From Holophagaceae bacterium (GTDB taxonomy: Bacteria > Acidobacteriota > Holophagae > Holophagales > Holophagaceae), in assembly GCA_009783055.1 (NCBI GenBank), contig WRHW01000014.1:1-39812 (forward strand): a stretch of DNA of 39,812 nt. Direction: 5' to 3'. How positions within the stretch are numbered: position 1 is the stretch's first letter; each line of letters begins with the position of its first letter. Below are positions 33,162 to 39,812 of this stretch, piece by piece. Under the pieces are notes generated by a model. The model saw only the letters and a list, made by a program, of their open reading frames with translations. It did not search any database and had not been told where the DNA came from. A program made the translations under genes and the position numbers.

Positions 33162-34387
33162 TGGATAATGTTGAACCATTCCGCGCGGCAATTTTAAGCA
33201 TTCGAGCCAATAAATTGCGTAGTGCCCTCACAGTACTTGGAATCGTAATCGGAGTCACGGCGGTAATAGCCGTGGTGAGCTTAATACAGGGCTTTAAGGG
33301 CATCATTTCTGGAACAATGGAAAGATTTGGGACGAATACAGTAAATGTGCAACTATTGCGATGGGTTCACTTGCCCTCCGGCGAATGGAGCTTACTTAAA
33401 CACAAAGAAATGACAACCTATGACATGCGAACCCTGGCAATGGAATTGCCTGATGTCATCACCGGTGTTACACCCGTCCTTGACTCGTACGGCCCAATCA
33501 AACACAAAGATAGAAGTTTTGAAGCAAGGGTATCATTTACCGATGAAACATGGCTGGAGCATAACAAGTTCGACTTGTCGGCAGGCAGAAATTTTGTATC
33601 AGCAGATATACGCCTCAACTCAAAAGTAGCCATTATTGGCAAAACCCTCATCGAAAAATTAGGAATCAAGGGCAATCCATTAGGCCAACTTATTTTATTT
33701 AGAGGGATGGATGTTGAAATTATCGGTGTTTTTGGAGAGTTAGGCTCAAATATGCTCTTTGATATGAATGATTTGGTTTTAATCCCGATTACGACAGGAA
33801 TGATGGTAATTCCAGTATCAGAGAGGGGGTGGTTGACCATCATCACTCGCTATAAACTTGGTCTCGATTTGGAATATGTAGAAGATGCCATTCGAAATGT
33901 TATGAGACAAATACGTGGGCTTAGACCTGCCGAGCCTGATGATTTCAGAATAATAACAATGAAGCGGGAAGCTGATGAGTTTGATAACATCATGGCTGGG
34001 ATTACTGGAGTGGCTGGCGGTATGGTGGGGATCGCCCTCTTAGTTGGTGGCGTGGGGATTATGAACATAATGTTGGTAAGCGTTACAGAACGTACTCGAG
34101 AAATAGGCGTACGAAAAGCAGTAGGTGCAAAAAGGAGCCATATATTGGTACAATTTCTGATAGAAGCAACTGTACTGTGCCTTTTTGGAGGAGCCTTGGG
34201 GATATTGCTCGGCTTTATTTCAGGCACGATAGCCAGCAAGATACTATTTAATCAAGTACCAGGGATACCGATGTCGGCCTTCATTATTGGATTTGGTGTG
34301 CCTGCGTTGATAGGAGTTTTCTTTGGCTACTATCCCGCCGCCAAGGCCAGCAAATTAGACCCAATAGAAGCATTGAGGCATGAATAG
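33161..34387 (+). CDS. MacB/FtsX-type ABC transporter permease
   Basis: Inner-membrane permease that works by mechanotransmission with a MacA-type adaptor. The 408-residue product has the first helix TVLGIVIGVTAVIAVVSLIQ, a large periplasmic domain (about 50-270), and three C-terminal helices with the family block GGVGIMNIMLVSVTERTREI and IGVRKAVGAKRSHIL. It ends with AAKASKLDPIEALRHE. The nucleotide-binding domain of true MacB is absent, and no ATPase gene lies between or directly after, so the ATPase must be encoded elsewhere. One-base overlap with the adaptor gene. Confidence 0.93.
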   Translation: MDNVEPFRAAILSIRANKLRSALTVLGIVIGVTAVIAVVSLIQGFKGIISGTMERFGTNTVNVQLLRWVHLPSGEWSLLKHKEMTTYDMRTLAMELPDVITGVTPVLDSYGPIKHKDRSFEARVSFTDETWLEHNKFDLSAGRNFVSADIRLNSKVAIIGKTLIEKLGIKGNPLGQLILFRGMDVEIIGVFGELGSNMLFDMNDLVLIPITTGMMVIPVSERGWLTIITRYKLGLDLEYVEDAIRNVMRQIRGLRPAEPDDFRIITMKREADEFDNIMAGITGVAGGMVGIALLVGGVGIMNIMLVSVTERTREIGVRKAVGAKRSHILVQFLIEATVLCLFGGALGILLGFISGTIASKILFNQVPGIPMSAFIIGFGVPALIGVFFGYYPAAKASKLDPIEALRHE

Positions 34388-34422
34388 CAAAATTATTTTC
34401 GAGAGAAATCAAATGTGTCGCC

Positions 34423-34974
34423 CTACTTCATCAATTTTTTGCCATCTGAAAAGGGTCTGCCAATAACGCCTTTAAGGTTGCAATAATTGACAGCCATCAT
34501 GATTATTGGATTAATTTTAAGGGGGTCAGGCTGGTTTTCCGAAAGGCAGTCATCATTAACATAGGTAGCAACAATGTTTCCAAAAAACATTGTAAATCCA
34601 CATATTTCCTTAGAATCGAAAACCTTGCAGAGAAAATTTAATGGACATTCTTCAATCATCGGAGCATTGCCAGCAACATCAAAAAAAGGCTTAAACATTC
34701 CTGACTTATCTACATCCCATCCCGAAATAATGCCACAATAGTCCATTTCTTTTATCAGGTCACAGGAAGGAATGTTGACGCTAAAACAACCGGACTGCGC
34801 TATTCCATCTGTAATGTAGTGATTATTTTTTAATGAGACGCACAACACAGGGTCAAGACAAACACAACCACCAGCACCAACAGTAGTATAGGTCGGCTTT
34901 GTATTCCTTGTGGCACCCACGATCATTGCCGGGAAAGGCCCTATTGGTCGATTGTCGAGTCTAACCTTTTTCAT
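34423..34974 (-). CDS. Flavin reductase-like FMN-binding protein
   Basis: Probable flavoprotein reductase of the flavoredoxin type, a split-barrel FMN binder. The 183-residue product starts PIGPFPAMIVGATRNTKPTY, with the N-terminal pattern of that family, then SLKNNHYITDGIAQSGCFSVNIPS and the middle strand ECPLNFLCKVFDSKEICGFTMFFGNI, as in flavin reductase domains. It ends with IGRPFSDGKKL. Several cysteines are present (at least eight), not all conserved in the family. ATG 34974 has a TAGGAG ribosome site. It is a single gene, convergent with the MacB-type permease. The electron partner is unknown. Confidence 0.85.
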   Translation of the reverse strand: MKKVRLDNRPIGPFPAMIVGATRNTKPTYTTVGAGGCVCLDPVLCVSLKNNHYITDGIAQSGCFSVNIPSCDLIKEMDYCGIISGWDVDKSGMFKPFFDVAGNAPMIEECPLNFLCKVFDSKEICGFTMFFGNIVATYVNDDCLSENQPDPLKINPIIMMAVNYCNLKGVIGRPFSDGKKLMK

Positions 34975-35499
34975 TTGCGCTCCTATCCTATTCTAATTCA
35001 TAACAGCATCGTGCTATATATAGCAGTTCAACTTTTTGTGGCTGAACTACCATGCCAGGATTTGCCCGCCGTAAACAAGTAACAAAAGCGTGAATTGCTT
35101 TATTAGCAAAAACTTTTTGCAACTGCAACTCTAAACACTGTAAATAAACAACTTATATTGATGAAACAAAATATACAAAGTAATACATCGGTAATACTGT
35201 AGCACATATGAAGACCCATCTCATAGAGCCAATTTATGGTTTTTTCAAAAAAGTGGTCAGTGACCAGTGGCAAGTGATCAGGATTTACATAACCCCAAAT
35301 ATTCCATCTAGTTAAGGAGATTATGCAGATTGTGGAAGTATCACTTTGTATATTTTGTTACATCTTGAAAAATCGAGCACAGAGTGCACAGAAAAATTTG
35401 CCAAAAAAACAACACCATCCATTCCAAAGAATCTCCCCATGATTACCAGAAACACCATCGCCAAAATTTGACGTGGCATCTCTTTGCTGGAGAATCTAA
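34975..35499. other. Repeat-bearing intergenic region
   Basis: No supported gene. It contains an R2-like end, TATAGCAGTTCAACTT (35020-35035), an element with 30-bp inverted ends (35160-35364) and a GTGGTCAGTGACCAGTGGCA stretch (35253 on) of the type also found inside R2. The last bases hold the GGAG ribosome site of the methyltransferase gene. Confidence 0.6.
35160..35364. repeat. Element with 30-bp terminal inverted repeats
   Basis: Left arm 35160-35189 and right arm 35335-35364 are inverted copies with four mismatches; both share AACAAAATATACAAAGT. The 145 bp between contain the iterated CAGTGACCAGTGGCAAGTGA sequence. There is no coding capacity and no clear target-site duplication. It is consistent with a MITE or with a large palindromic regulatory region. 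Confidence 0.6.
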
Positions 35500-36225
35500 A
35501 TGACCAAAGTCAAGACAATTAGCTACTTATGCCAAAGCGGAGAGGCTGAGACTCCTGAAGGAGAAGCAACAAAGGCAAGGCTGTCTTTTGGGGAATTGGA
35601 AAAACGAATTTTCTGTGGGAGCGGCCTAGACATAGGTTGCGGAGATGACCCGCTTTTCCCAGACGTAAGGAGATTTGATAAACAGGATGGGGATGCAAAC
35701 AACATTACAAAATATATAAACGAGCAGTTTGACTACGTGTTTTCATCGCATTGTCTGGAACACATGCTAGACCCACTGCAGGCACTAACGGAATGGTGGG
35801 GCGTTGTAAAGCCAGGAGGTTATTTGTATATCCTCGTGCCAGACGAGGATATGTATGAAAAGGGGATATGGCCATCAAAGCATAACTCTGACCATAAGTG
35901 GACATTTACCATTCATAAGCACAAGAGCTGGTCGCCGGTGTCTATAAATATTTTAGATTTAATACGGGAATTGCCAAGTTGCGAGCCTGTCAGTTTAGGT
36001 TTGGTAGCCTTGAGTGACTACAGCCTGAAAATGGTATTGAGAAAATCAAAACAAGAGATCGATAATGCCAAATTTTGTCCAGCAGACCGATTGTTATCAA
36101 CCCGCGAGCCATATCTTAAATTGACAGCGGTATCAAGTTTTAGGTTATTTGTACAAGTTTTAATCCGACAGCTCATTCGCAGTGGTTTTAGTGGTTTTAG
36201 TGGGTACTTCAAAAAAAAATCGTAA
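35500..36225 (+). CDS. Class I SAM-dependent methyltransferase
   Basis: The 241-residue product has a Rossmann-fold methyltransferase core: motif I SGLDIGCGDDPLFPD (about 41-55), an acidic residue in VRRFDKQDGDA, the motif FDYVFSSHCLEHMLDP (about 77-92) and KPGGYLYILVPDED (about 106-119). The C-terminal third (about 165-240) is basic and could bind a polymer or membrane-linked substrate. Substrate is not predictable. ATG 35500 has a CTGGAG ribosome site. It is a single gene between repeat-rich intergenic regions, near a broken transposase. Confidence 0.85.
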   Translation: MTKVKTISYLCQSGEAETPEGEATKARLSFGELEKRIFCGSGLDIGCGDDPLFPDVRRFDKQDGDANNITKYINEQFDYVFSSHCLEHMLDPLQALTEWWGVVKPGGYLYILVPDEDMYEKGIWPSKHNSDHKWTFTIHKHKSWSPVSINILDLIRELPSCEPVSLGLVALSDYSLKMVLRKSKQEIDNAKFCPADRLLSTREPYLKLTAVSSFRLFVQVLIRQLIRSGFSGFSGYFKKKS

Positions 36226-36556
36226 TTAGACGACTTTGCATGTGGCTCAGTCGAATTTAGATGTTTATCCGCAAAATAGCCAAAGACTCAACCGGTTCAC
36301 CTGCAACAACAGCGTGTTTTTCGGTATAAAAATATTGAGGGTCAATCAAAGAACCAGCTTAACCCGATTTTGACAACTCGTGCAGAAAAGCAGTTTTTTC
36401 AGGAGTTTTAGTAGCGCAAGTCTTTTAGAGTCAATTCACGTACAGTCCCTACTTGCCAATGATGTGTGAGACACCTAACCAGAAGTAAATTAATGTATAT
36501 GGGCATAGGCGAATCAATGCCAAAAACAGAGAAAAGAAGCTTAAAAAAGCCTTTGT

Positions 36557-36630
36557 CCCTGTGGGGGACGGAGGCGAGCGTAGCAAGCCGAAGTCCCCCC
36601 ACAGGGGGCGGCGCGATAGCGCAGGGGAGC
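36557..36630 (+). repeat. GC-rich palindromic (REP-like) element inside the transposase fragment
   Basis: Outer arms CCCTGTGGGGGAC (36557-36569) and GTCCCCCCACAGGG (36593-36606), followed by smaller stems (GCGCGATAGCGC and GGGGAGCCCC). It is much more GC-rich than its surroundings and lies in frame within the transposase fragment. Confidence 0.6.
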
Positions 36631-36893
36631 CCCTCCATTCCCGAAGTGTCCGCAAAGTCCTCCAGAAGGAAGCACACAGCCGAGTATAAGCTCCGTATCC
36701 TGCGTGAAGCAGATGCCTGCGCTCCGGGCAACATAGGGGCACTACTGAGGCGTGAAGGACTATACGCCTCCCAGCTTGCCCAGTGGAGAAAGCAACAGGC
36801 ATCAACTGGGCTTGCCCCGCAGAAACGGGGGCGCAAAACCATCAATGGCCCAAAGCATGCTGATATAGCGTCTCGCCTTCAAAGTCATTTGAA

Positions 36894-36905
36894 TGCAACT
36901 TGGTA
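36894..36905. repeat. R4 core at the end of transposase homology
   Basis: TGCAACTTGGTA is the reverse complement of the R4 core and lies where the transposase fragment loses homology. Confidence 0.45.
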
Positions 36906-37011
36906 CGAGTTCTGTATGGGGAATACCCCATCCCCATCTGGTTATTACCATCTTTGTATTACGGAAACAATAACTTGTTGAAACAAGATGCTTACCGTCC
37001 AAAAGTATCGA

Positions 37012-37857
37012 CTATTCTACCTTTTTTATCCTTTCTTGCACTTCGATTGAAAAATTATTTATCAAACTATCAATATATGTCGAAGGCTCAAGACGATCAT
37101 CCTTGATGAGGGGTGTTAGGTCGCAACCAAAGCTCAGAGCAGAAGCATCGTCTACCCCATGGCTGGCAAAAAAAGTTGCATGCGCATGCCTTCTGCCCAA
37201 AGTGGCTAGATCGTAGCGTTTTCCGCCACATATTTGGCTATCATAAACACCCAGCAATGCAGTCGCTAAATTTTCATGTCTTGAAACATCCATAACCACT
37301 TTGTCGCTGTCGCAAAGCCAATCTTGATCCCTCCATACTTCGCATCCAATAACACGTTCAGGACGCATGTCTTTAGGTATCTGCCTTATCGCAGATATGG
37401 TACGAAGTGCTACCGCAACGTGGGTATCATGCTTGTCTGCTAAGTTATGTGTATAAATTACTCTTGGTCTGGTGGCTTGCAGAAGTGCTACAAGGTCCTC
37501 AACCAACTGCATATTTTTTCCATCCTTGACTATCGCTGAACCATAATCAAGAAAAACTTGTGCGCCATATTCTCCCATGTAAGCCGCTTTTTTTTGTTCG
37601 GTCCGCCTTATTTTCTGCATGTCTTCGTCAGTTGTGTTTGCATATAAATCATCCCTGGGGCTACCGCTTCCGTTTGTAACTGTCACGCCCGCAAACCATT
37701 CATCAACCTTGCCAAAGCAATCAACTATGCCTTGGAATGCCATTATCTCAATATCATCCTGATGTGCGGCTATTGCGAGATGGGTTATGCGTACAAGTGC
37801 CTTCTCGACCGAGATAGCATCCGGGATAAAGATTTCAGAAGTATTAATTTGAAACAT
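37012..37857 (-). CDS. PIG-L family N-acetyl deacetylase
   Basis: Zinc-dependent LmbE-like deacetylase that removes an acetyl group from an N-acetylated sugar or sugar conjugate. The 281-residue product has the N-terminal metal motif AIAAHQDDIEIM (AHxDD, with Gln where Pro is usual) and the second His pair in THNLADKHDTHVAVALRT. It ends in a helical extension. ATG 37857 is chosen for its GAGGGGA ribosome site; a start six codons upstream is possible. It lies 28 bp after the ROK gene on the same strand, suggesting a joint role in amino-sugar use or cell-wall sugar recycling. Confidence 0.88.
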   Translation of the reverse strand: MFQINTSEIFIPDAISVEKALVRITHLAIAAHQDDIEIMAFQGIVDCFGKVDEWFAGVTVTNGSGSPRDDLYANTTDEDMQKIRRTEQKKAAYMGEYGAQVFLDYGSAIVKDGKNMQLVEDLVALLQATRPRVIYTHNLADKHDTHVAVALRTISAIRQIPKDMRPERVIGCEVWRDQDWLCDSDKVVMDVSRHENLATALLGVYDSQICGGKRYDLATLGRRHAHATFFASHGVDDASALSFGCDLTPLIKDDRLEPSTYIDSLINNFSIEVQERIKKVE

Positions 37858-37885
37858 GTTCCCCTCAAACGACAAGTATTAGAGA

Positions 37886-39292
37886 CTATTTGTTTTTCAA
37901 AATACACGGCAAACTGGCGGCGGCAACAGCCTGACCTACTCTGCGGGCTTTTTCGTCTGGCAATGTAATAGAAATATTATTTAGCTCTGGAAATTCTTTT
38001 GCTAATACTTCTTTTGCTTTTGCAAGAATAATATCGCCACCAACGCCTGATGTGACGCGACCTAGTATAAGTACATGCTTTATTTCATAAAAATTAGAAT
38101 AATGGGCGAGTGAATATCCCAGATAAATCCCAATAGCATCCCAAATCTTCATTGCACCTGCATGGCCATCTTCTAGGTGCTTTTGTACAACCACTAGTTT
38201 TTCCGCCAACCCCAGGCTAGGATCAATATCAATCCCCGCGGCAGGTGCTAACTTGAATATTGCTTGCTGGCTAAAATATAGTGCTCCAACCCCAATATCT
38301 CCACTCCACTCACATGAGGCGGCATGTGGATTATAGTCAACAGGGGCAAAGGCTAACTCGTTTAGCCATGTTGTGATTTCACCCTTTGGGTTCACATATC
38401 CAGCCGCTTGTGACGATCCGAAAGCTAATCCTAGGATAGGACTGTCCTCTAAGCTCATCGCACCGGCTAGGGCAGTCACCTCTCCATCATTGACAACGTC
38501 AAAAGGAACGCCACCCATAGCTTTTTGGAGATCAAAAAACAGATTCACAGTCTTTGTATCAAACAATTCTTTTGGAATGCCTCTGTATAAGCTTGCCACC
38601 CTGGGTCTATTGTCAATATATACACCTGCGGCAGAGCCACCGATAGCATCAATGCGAGGAAGATGTTTGGCCGCGCTATCAAAGGCCGCCATCAATTCAT
38701 CAAAGTGATAGCGCGGGTCTGTAGCATTTCGGGGATCCCACACAACTTCTTCTGTAAAAACTGCCTCCCCATCTATTACTGCTGAGACCTTTCGGTCAGA
38801 AGCACCTAGATCAAACCCAATCCTGCATCCATCTAAATGTCCACCGAGGCTCATCGTGCTTTCTGATGCCTGGGGGACATCTTCCGGTTCCATTATTTCT
38901 ACCACAAACTCTTTGCCGTAAACTCCACCCATAAAGTCAAAATCGAATTTGCGAACCCCGTTATTGGAATATACAGACCTTATGTGCTCCCCAACCATTT
39001 TTGAACCACCAATAATAACTCTCCAGCCACCTCGCCCCCATAGCAAGAATTTAACTAGCCGCTCTGCATACTCCAAATTAAGGCTCGATTGTGGATGAGT
39101 GTCAGGCAGACAAACGGTCTCATAACGCGAAATTGCCCCTCGACCGCGCTCCAAGGCTACTACCAGTGGCTGTGGGGAACCTGACTCTGCAACTAATTGG
39201 ATAAAAGCGCGGTTTGCCAGCGCGGCAGGTCGAAATTCCGGATCCAATACCGGAACAAAAGCTGGCTCTGCCAGTTCAAAGAGATGTGCCAT
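37886..39292 (-). CDS. ROK-family protein with N-terminal extension
   Basis: Actin-fold sugar kinase-type protein. The 468-residue product has an unassigned N-terminal part of about 150 residues and then a ROK domain beginning GCRIGFDLGASDRKVSAVID, with sugar-site regions GGSAAGVYIDNRP and VVNDGEVTALAGA and the end motif VLILGRVTSGVGGDIILA. The classical ROK zinc motif (HxCxCGxxGC) is not intact; the region reads DYNPHAASCEWSGDIG. No DNA-binding helix-turn-helix is seen, so it is more likely a kinase-like enzyme than a repressor. ATG 39292 has a GGAG ribosome site. It is first in an operon with the PIG-L gene. Substrate is uncertain. Confidence 0.85.
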   Translation of the reverse strand: MAHLFELAEPAFVPVLDPEFRPAALANRAFIQLVAESGSPQPLVVALERGRGAISRYETVCLPDTHPQSSLNLEYAERLVKFLLWGRGGWRVIIGGSKMVGEHIRSVYSNNGVRKFDFDFMGGVYGKEFVVEIMEPEDVPQASESTMSLGGHLDGCRIGFDLGASDRKVSAVIDGEAVFTEEVVWDPRNATDPRYHFDELMAAFDSAAKHLPRIDAIGGSAAGVYIDNRPRVASLYRGIPKELFDTKTVNLFFDLQKAMGGVPFDVVNDGEVTALAGAMSLEDSPILGLAFGSSQAAGYVNPKGEITTWLNELAFAPVDYNPHAASCEWSGDIGVGALYFSQQAIFKLAPAAGIDIDPSLGLAEKLVVVQKHLEDGHAGAMKIWDAIGIYLGYSLAHYSNFYEIKHVLILGRVTSGVGGDIILAKAKEVLAKEFPELNNISITLPDEKARRVGQAVAAASLPCILKNK

Positions 39293-39308
39293 ATTTACTC
39301 CATCTAGA

Positions 39309-39320
39309 CAGTATATACTG
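39309..39320. promoter_or_regulatory. Perfect 12-bp palindrome upstream of the ROK gene
   Basis: CAGTATATACTG lies 16 bp before the ROK start codon, where a repressor could block initiation or translation. No matching second site is seen. Confidence 0.3.
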
Positions 39321-39486
39321 AGTGGCGATCAAAATGCCTCATTTATATCGCGGTTCCACTTACATTGTCATCAGTCGGTAATAATGTCCTATCATTCCGC
39401 TCAAGTCCTGATGAAGGGGCTTAGTGCTCGTAAGGCTTTGACACCTGCGCCAGAACCTTATGGTGCTAAGCAACCTTCCTAGCCAC

Positions 39487-39518
39487 TCCGTTATTTCAAA
39501 ACCCCAAGGGGGTTTGAA
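39487..39518 (-). repeat. R1 hairpin, copy E
   Basis: The R1 hairpin core (CAAACCCC-type arms) is preceded by TCCGTTATTTC, read in reverse orientation. The conserved tail of copies A-C cannot be aligned here. It lies about 190 bp upstream of the minus-strand ROK gene and 35 bp before the plus-strand restriction gene. The rest of 39293-39553 has no gene. Confidence 0.5.
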
Positions 39519-39541
39519 ATTAGCTCACTTGAAAACCAGTA

Positions 39542-39547
39542 TATAAT
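39542..39547 (+). promoter_or_regulatory. -10 box placed for a possibly leaderless transcript
   Basis: TATAAT lies 6 bp before the ATG of the restriction gene, so a transcript from it would begin at or next to the start codon. No ribosome site precedes the ATG. No good -35 box at 16-18 bp is visible. Confidence 0.35.
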
Positions 39548-39553
39548 ATAAGC

Positions 39554-39812
39554 ATGTCAGCATCCAGAAACACCCTAGCCCCCCACGAGGCCATATCGGT
39601 TTACCTATCAGAGACCAATCGCCAGTATCTGACTGGTCGGGCGACCGAGCATACATACCGATCTGCCCTACAAGTCCTGCTTAGTGCCCTGCTACCCCAG
39701 CTCACAATATCCAACGAGCCCTCCCGTCAGGAATGTGGCGCACCAGATTATGTATTACTTCGCCAAAAAGACAATATCCCAATAGCATACATAGAAGCCA
39801 AAGACATAGGCG
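39554..39812 (+). CDS. Type ISP/Eco57I-like restriction-modification enzyme, N-terminal part
   Basis: The first 86 codons of a gene that continues past the window. The peptide has the N-terminal layout of large single-chain restriction-modification enzymes with an Eco57I-type methylase domain: TGRATEHTYRSALQVLLSAL, then TISNEPSRQECGAPDYVLLR and IPIAYIEAKDIG. The last two blocks contain the nuclease-type D...ExK residues (Asp in GAPDYV, Glu and Lys in IEAKD). The methylase and specificity parts cannot be seen, so the call relies on this N-terminal nuclease-like segment. A TATAAT box lies 6 bp before the ATG. Confidence 0.7.
   Translation, partial: MSASRNTLAPHEAISVYLSETNRQYLTGRATEHTYRSALQVLLSALLPQLTISNEPSRQECGAPDYVLLRQKDNIPIAYIEAKDIG

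Larger units (their letters stand above)
36517..36981 (+). pseudogene. Truncated IS3-type transposase OrfA-like gene
   Basis: The central part of the 154-residue frame matches the helix-turn-helix OrfA of IS3-like elements: RRKHTAEYKLRILREADAC, then GALLRREGLYASQLAQWRKQ and a basic RGRK stretch. Between the start and this domain an inserted palindromic repeat (36557 onward) is translated as low-complexity sequence. After about residue 115 the homology stops near an R4 core (36894), and no OrfB with a DDE domain follows. It is inactive as a transposase. The 291 bp before it (36226-36516) show no gene and no clear IS end. Confidence 0.75.

Overview
The window is chromosomal DNA from a Gram-negative-type (diderm) bacterium. 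The evidence is a complete type IV pilus pilMNOPQ set that includes an outer-membrane secretin, a glycosyltransferase family 9 (heptosyltransferase-like) gene, a MacA-like periplasmic adaptor and a lipoprotein signal. Base composition is moderate. Several intergenic repeat families and gene remnants suggest a repeat-rich genome. The phylum cannot be fixed from the sequence alone, and I do not name one.

Layout. Positions 127-9920 form one minus-strand block. From its upstream end it reads STAS antagonist, RsbW-type ATPase, SpoIIE-type phosphatase, HtpX protease, J-domain protein, PP2C phosphatase, then pilM-N-O-P-Q. A tRNA-Leu(CAA) with an encoded CCA end lies just upstream. Positions 10.5-14.4 kb are an accessory patch: a Big2/RCC1 lipoprotein gene, a DinJ/YafQ-type toxin-antitoxin pair, a truncated second RCC1 copy, a BrnT/BrnA-type pair between 35-bp direct repeats, another gene fragment, and short dispersed repeats. 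Positions 14.4-19.3 kb hold an exported helical protein, a GT9 glycosyltransferase and two translationally coupled M16-like proteins that both lack the zinc motif. Positions 19.5-25.2 kb are core metabolism: purC; an operon for a biotin-dependent carboxyltransferase made of 12S-like, cupin, 5S-like and 1.3S-like proteins; and cmk. Positions 25.2-28.5 kb carry a Xer-type recombinase and RNase R on the minus strand. Positions 28.7-34.4 kb carry an ABC-2 exporter operon and a MacA-like adaptor with a MacB-type permease. Positions 34.4-39.8 kb hold a flavin reductase-like protein, a methyltransferase, a broken IS3-type transposase, a ROK/PIG-L pair and the first 86 codons of a probable type ISP/Eco57I-like restriction-modification enzyme that runs off the edge.

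How the genes work together. The first block combines a partner-switching module (phosphatase, anti-sigma-like ATPase, STAS) with protein quality control and pilus assembly. The carboxyltransferase operon fits methylmalonyl-CoA:pyruvate transcarboxylation (Wood-Werkman type propionate metabolism) or a related biotin-dependent decarboxylase. No biotin carboxylase and no membrane decarboxylase subunit is in the window.

The least explained signal is non-coding. A family called R1 here (a hairpin plus about 140 nt of conserved sequence) occurs just upstream of three unrelated plus-strand genes. A second family, R2, has short terminal inverted repeats and looks MITE-like. R3 and R4 are shorter and tend to sit at the ends of broken genes. 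These are the best candidates for something undescribed.
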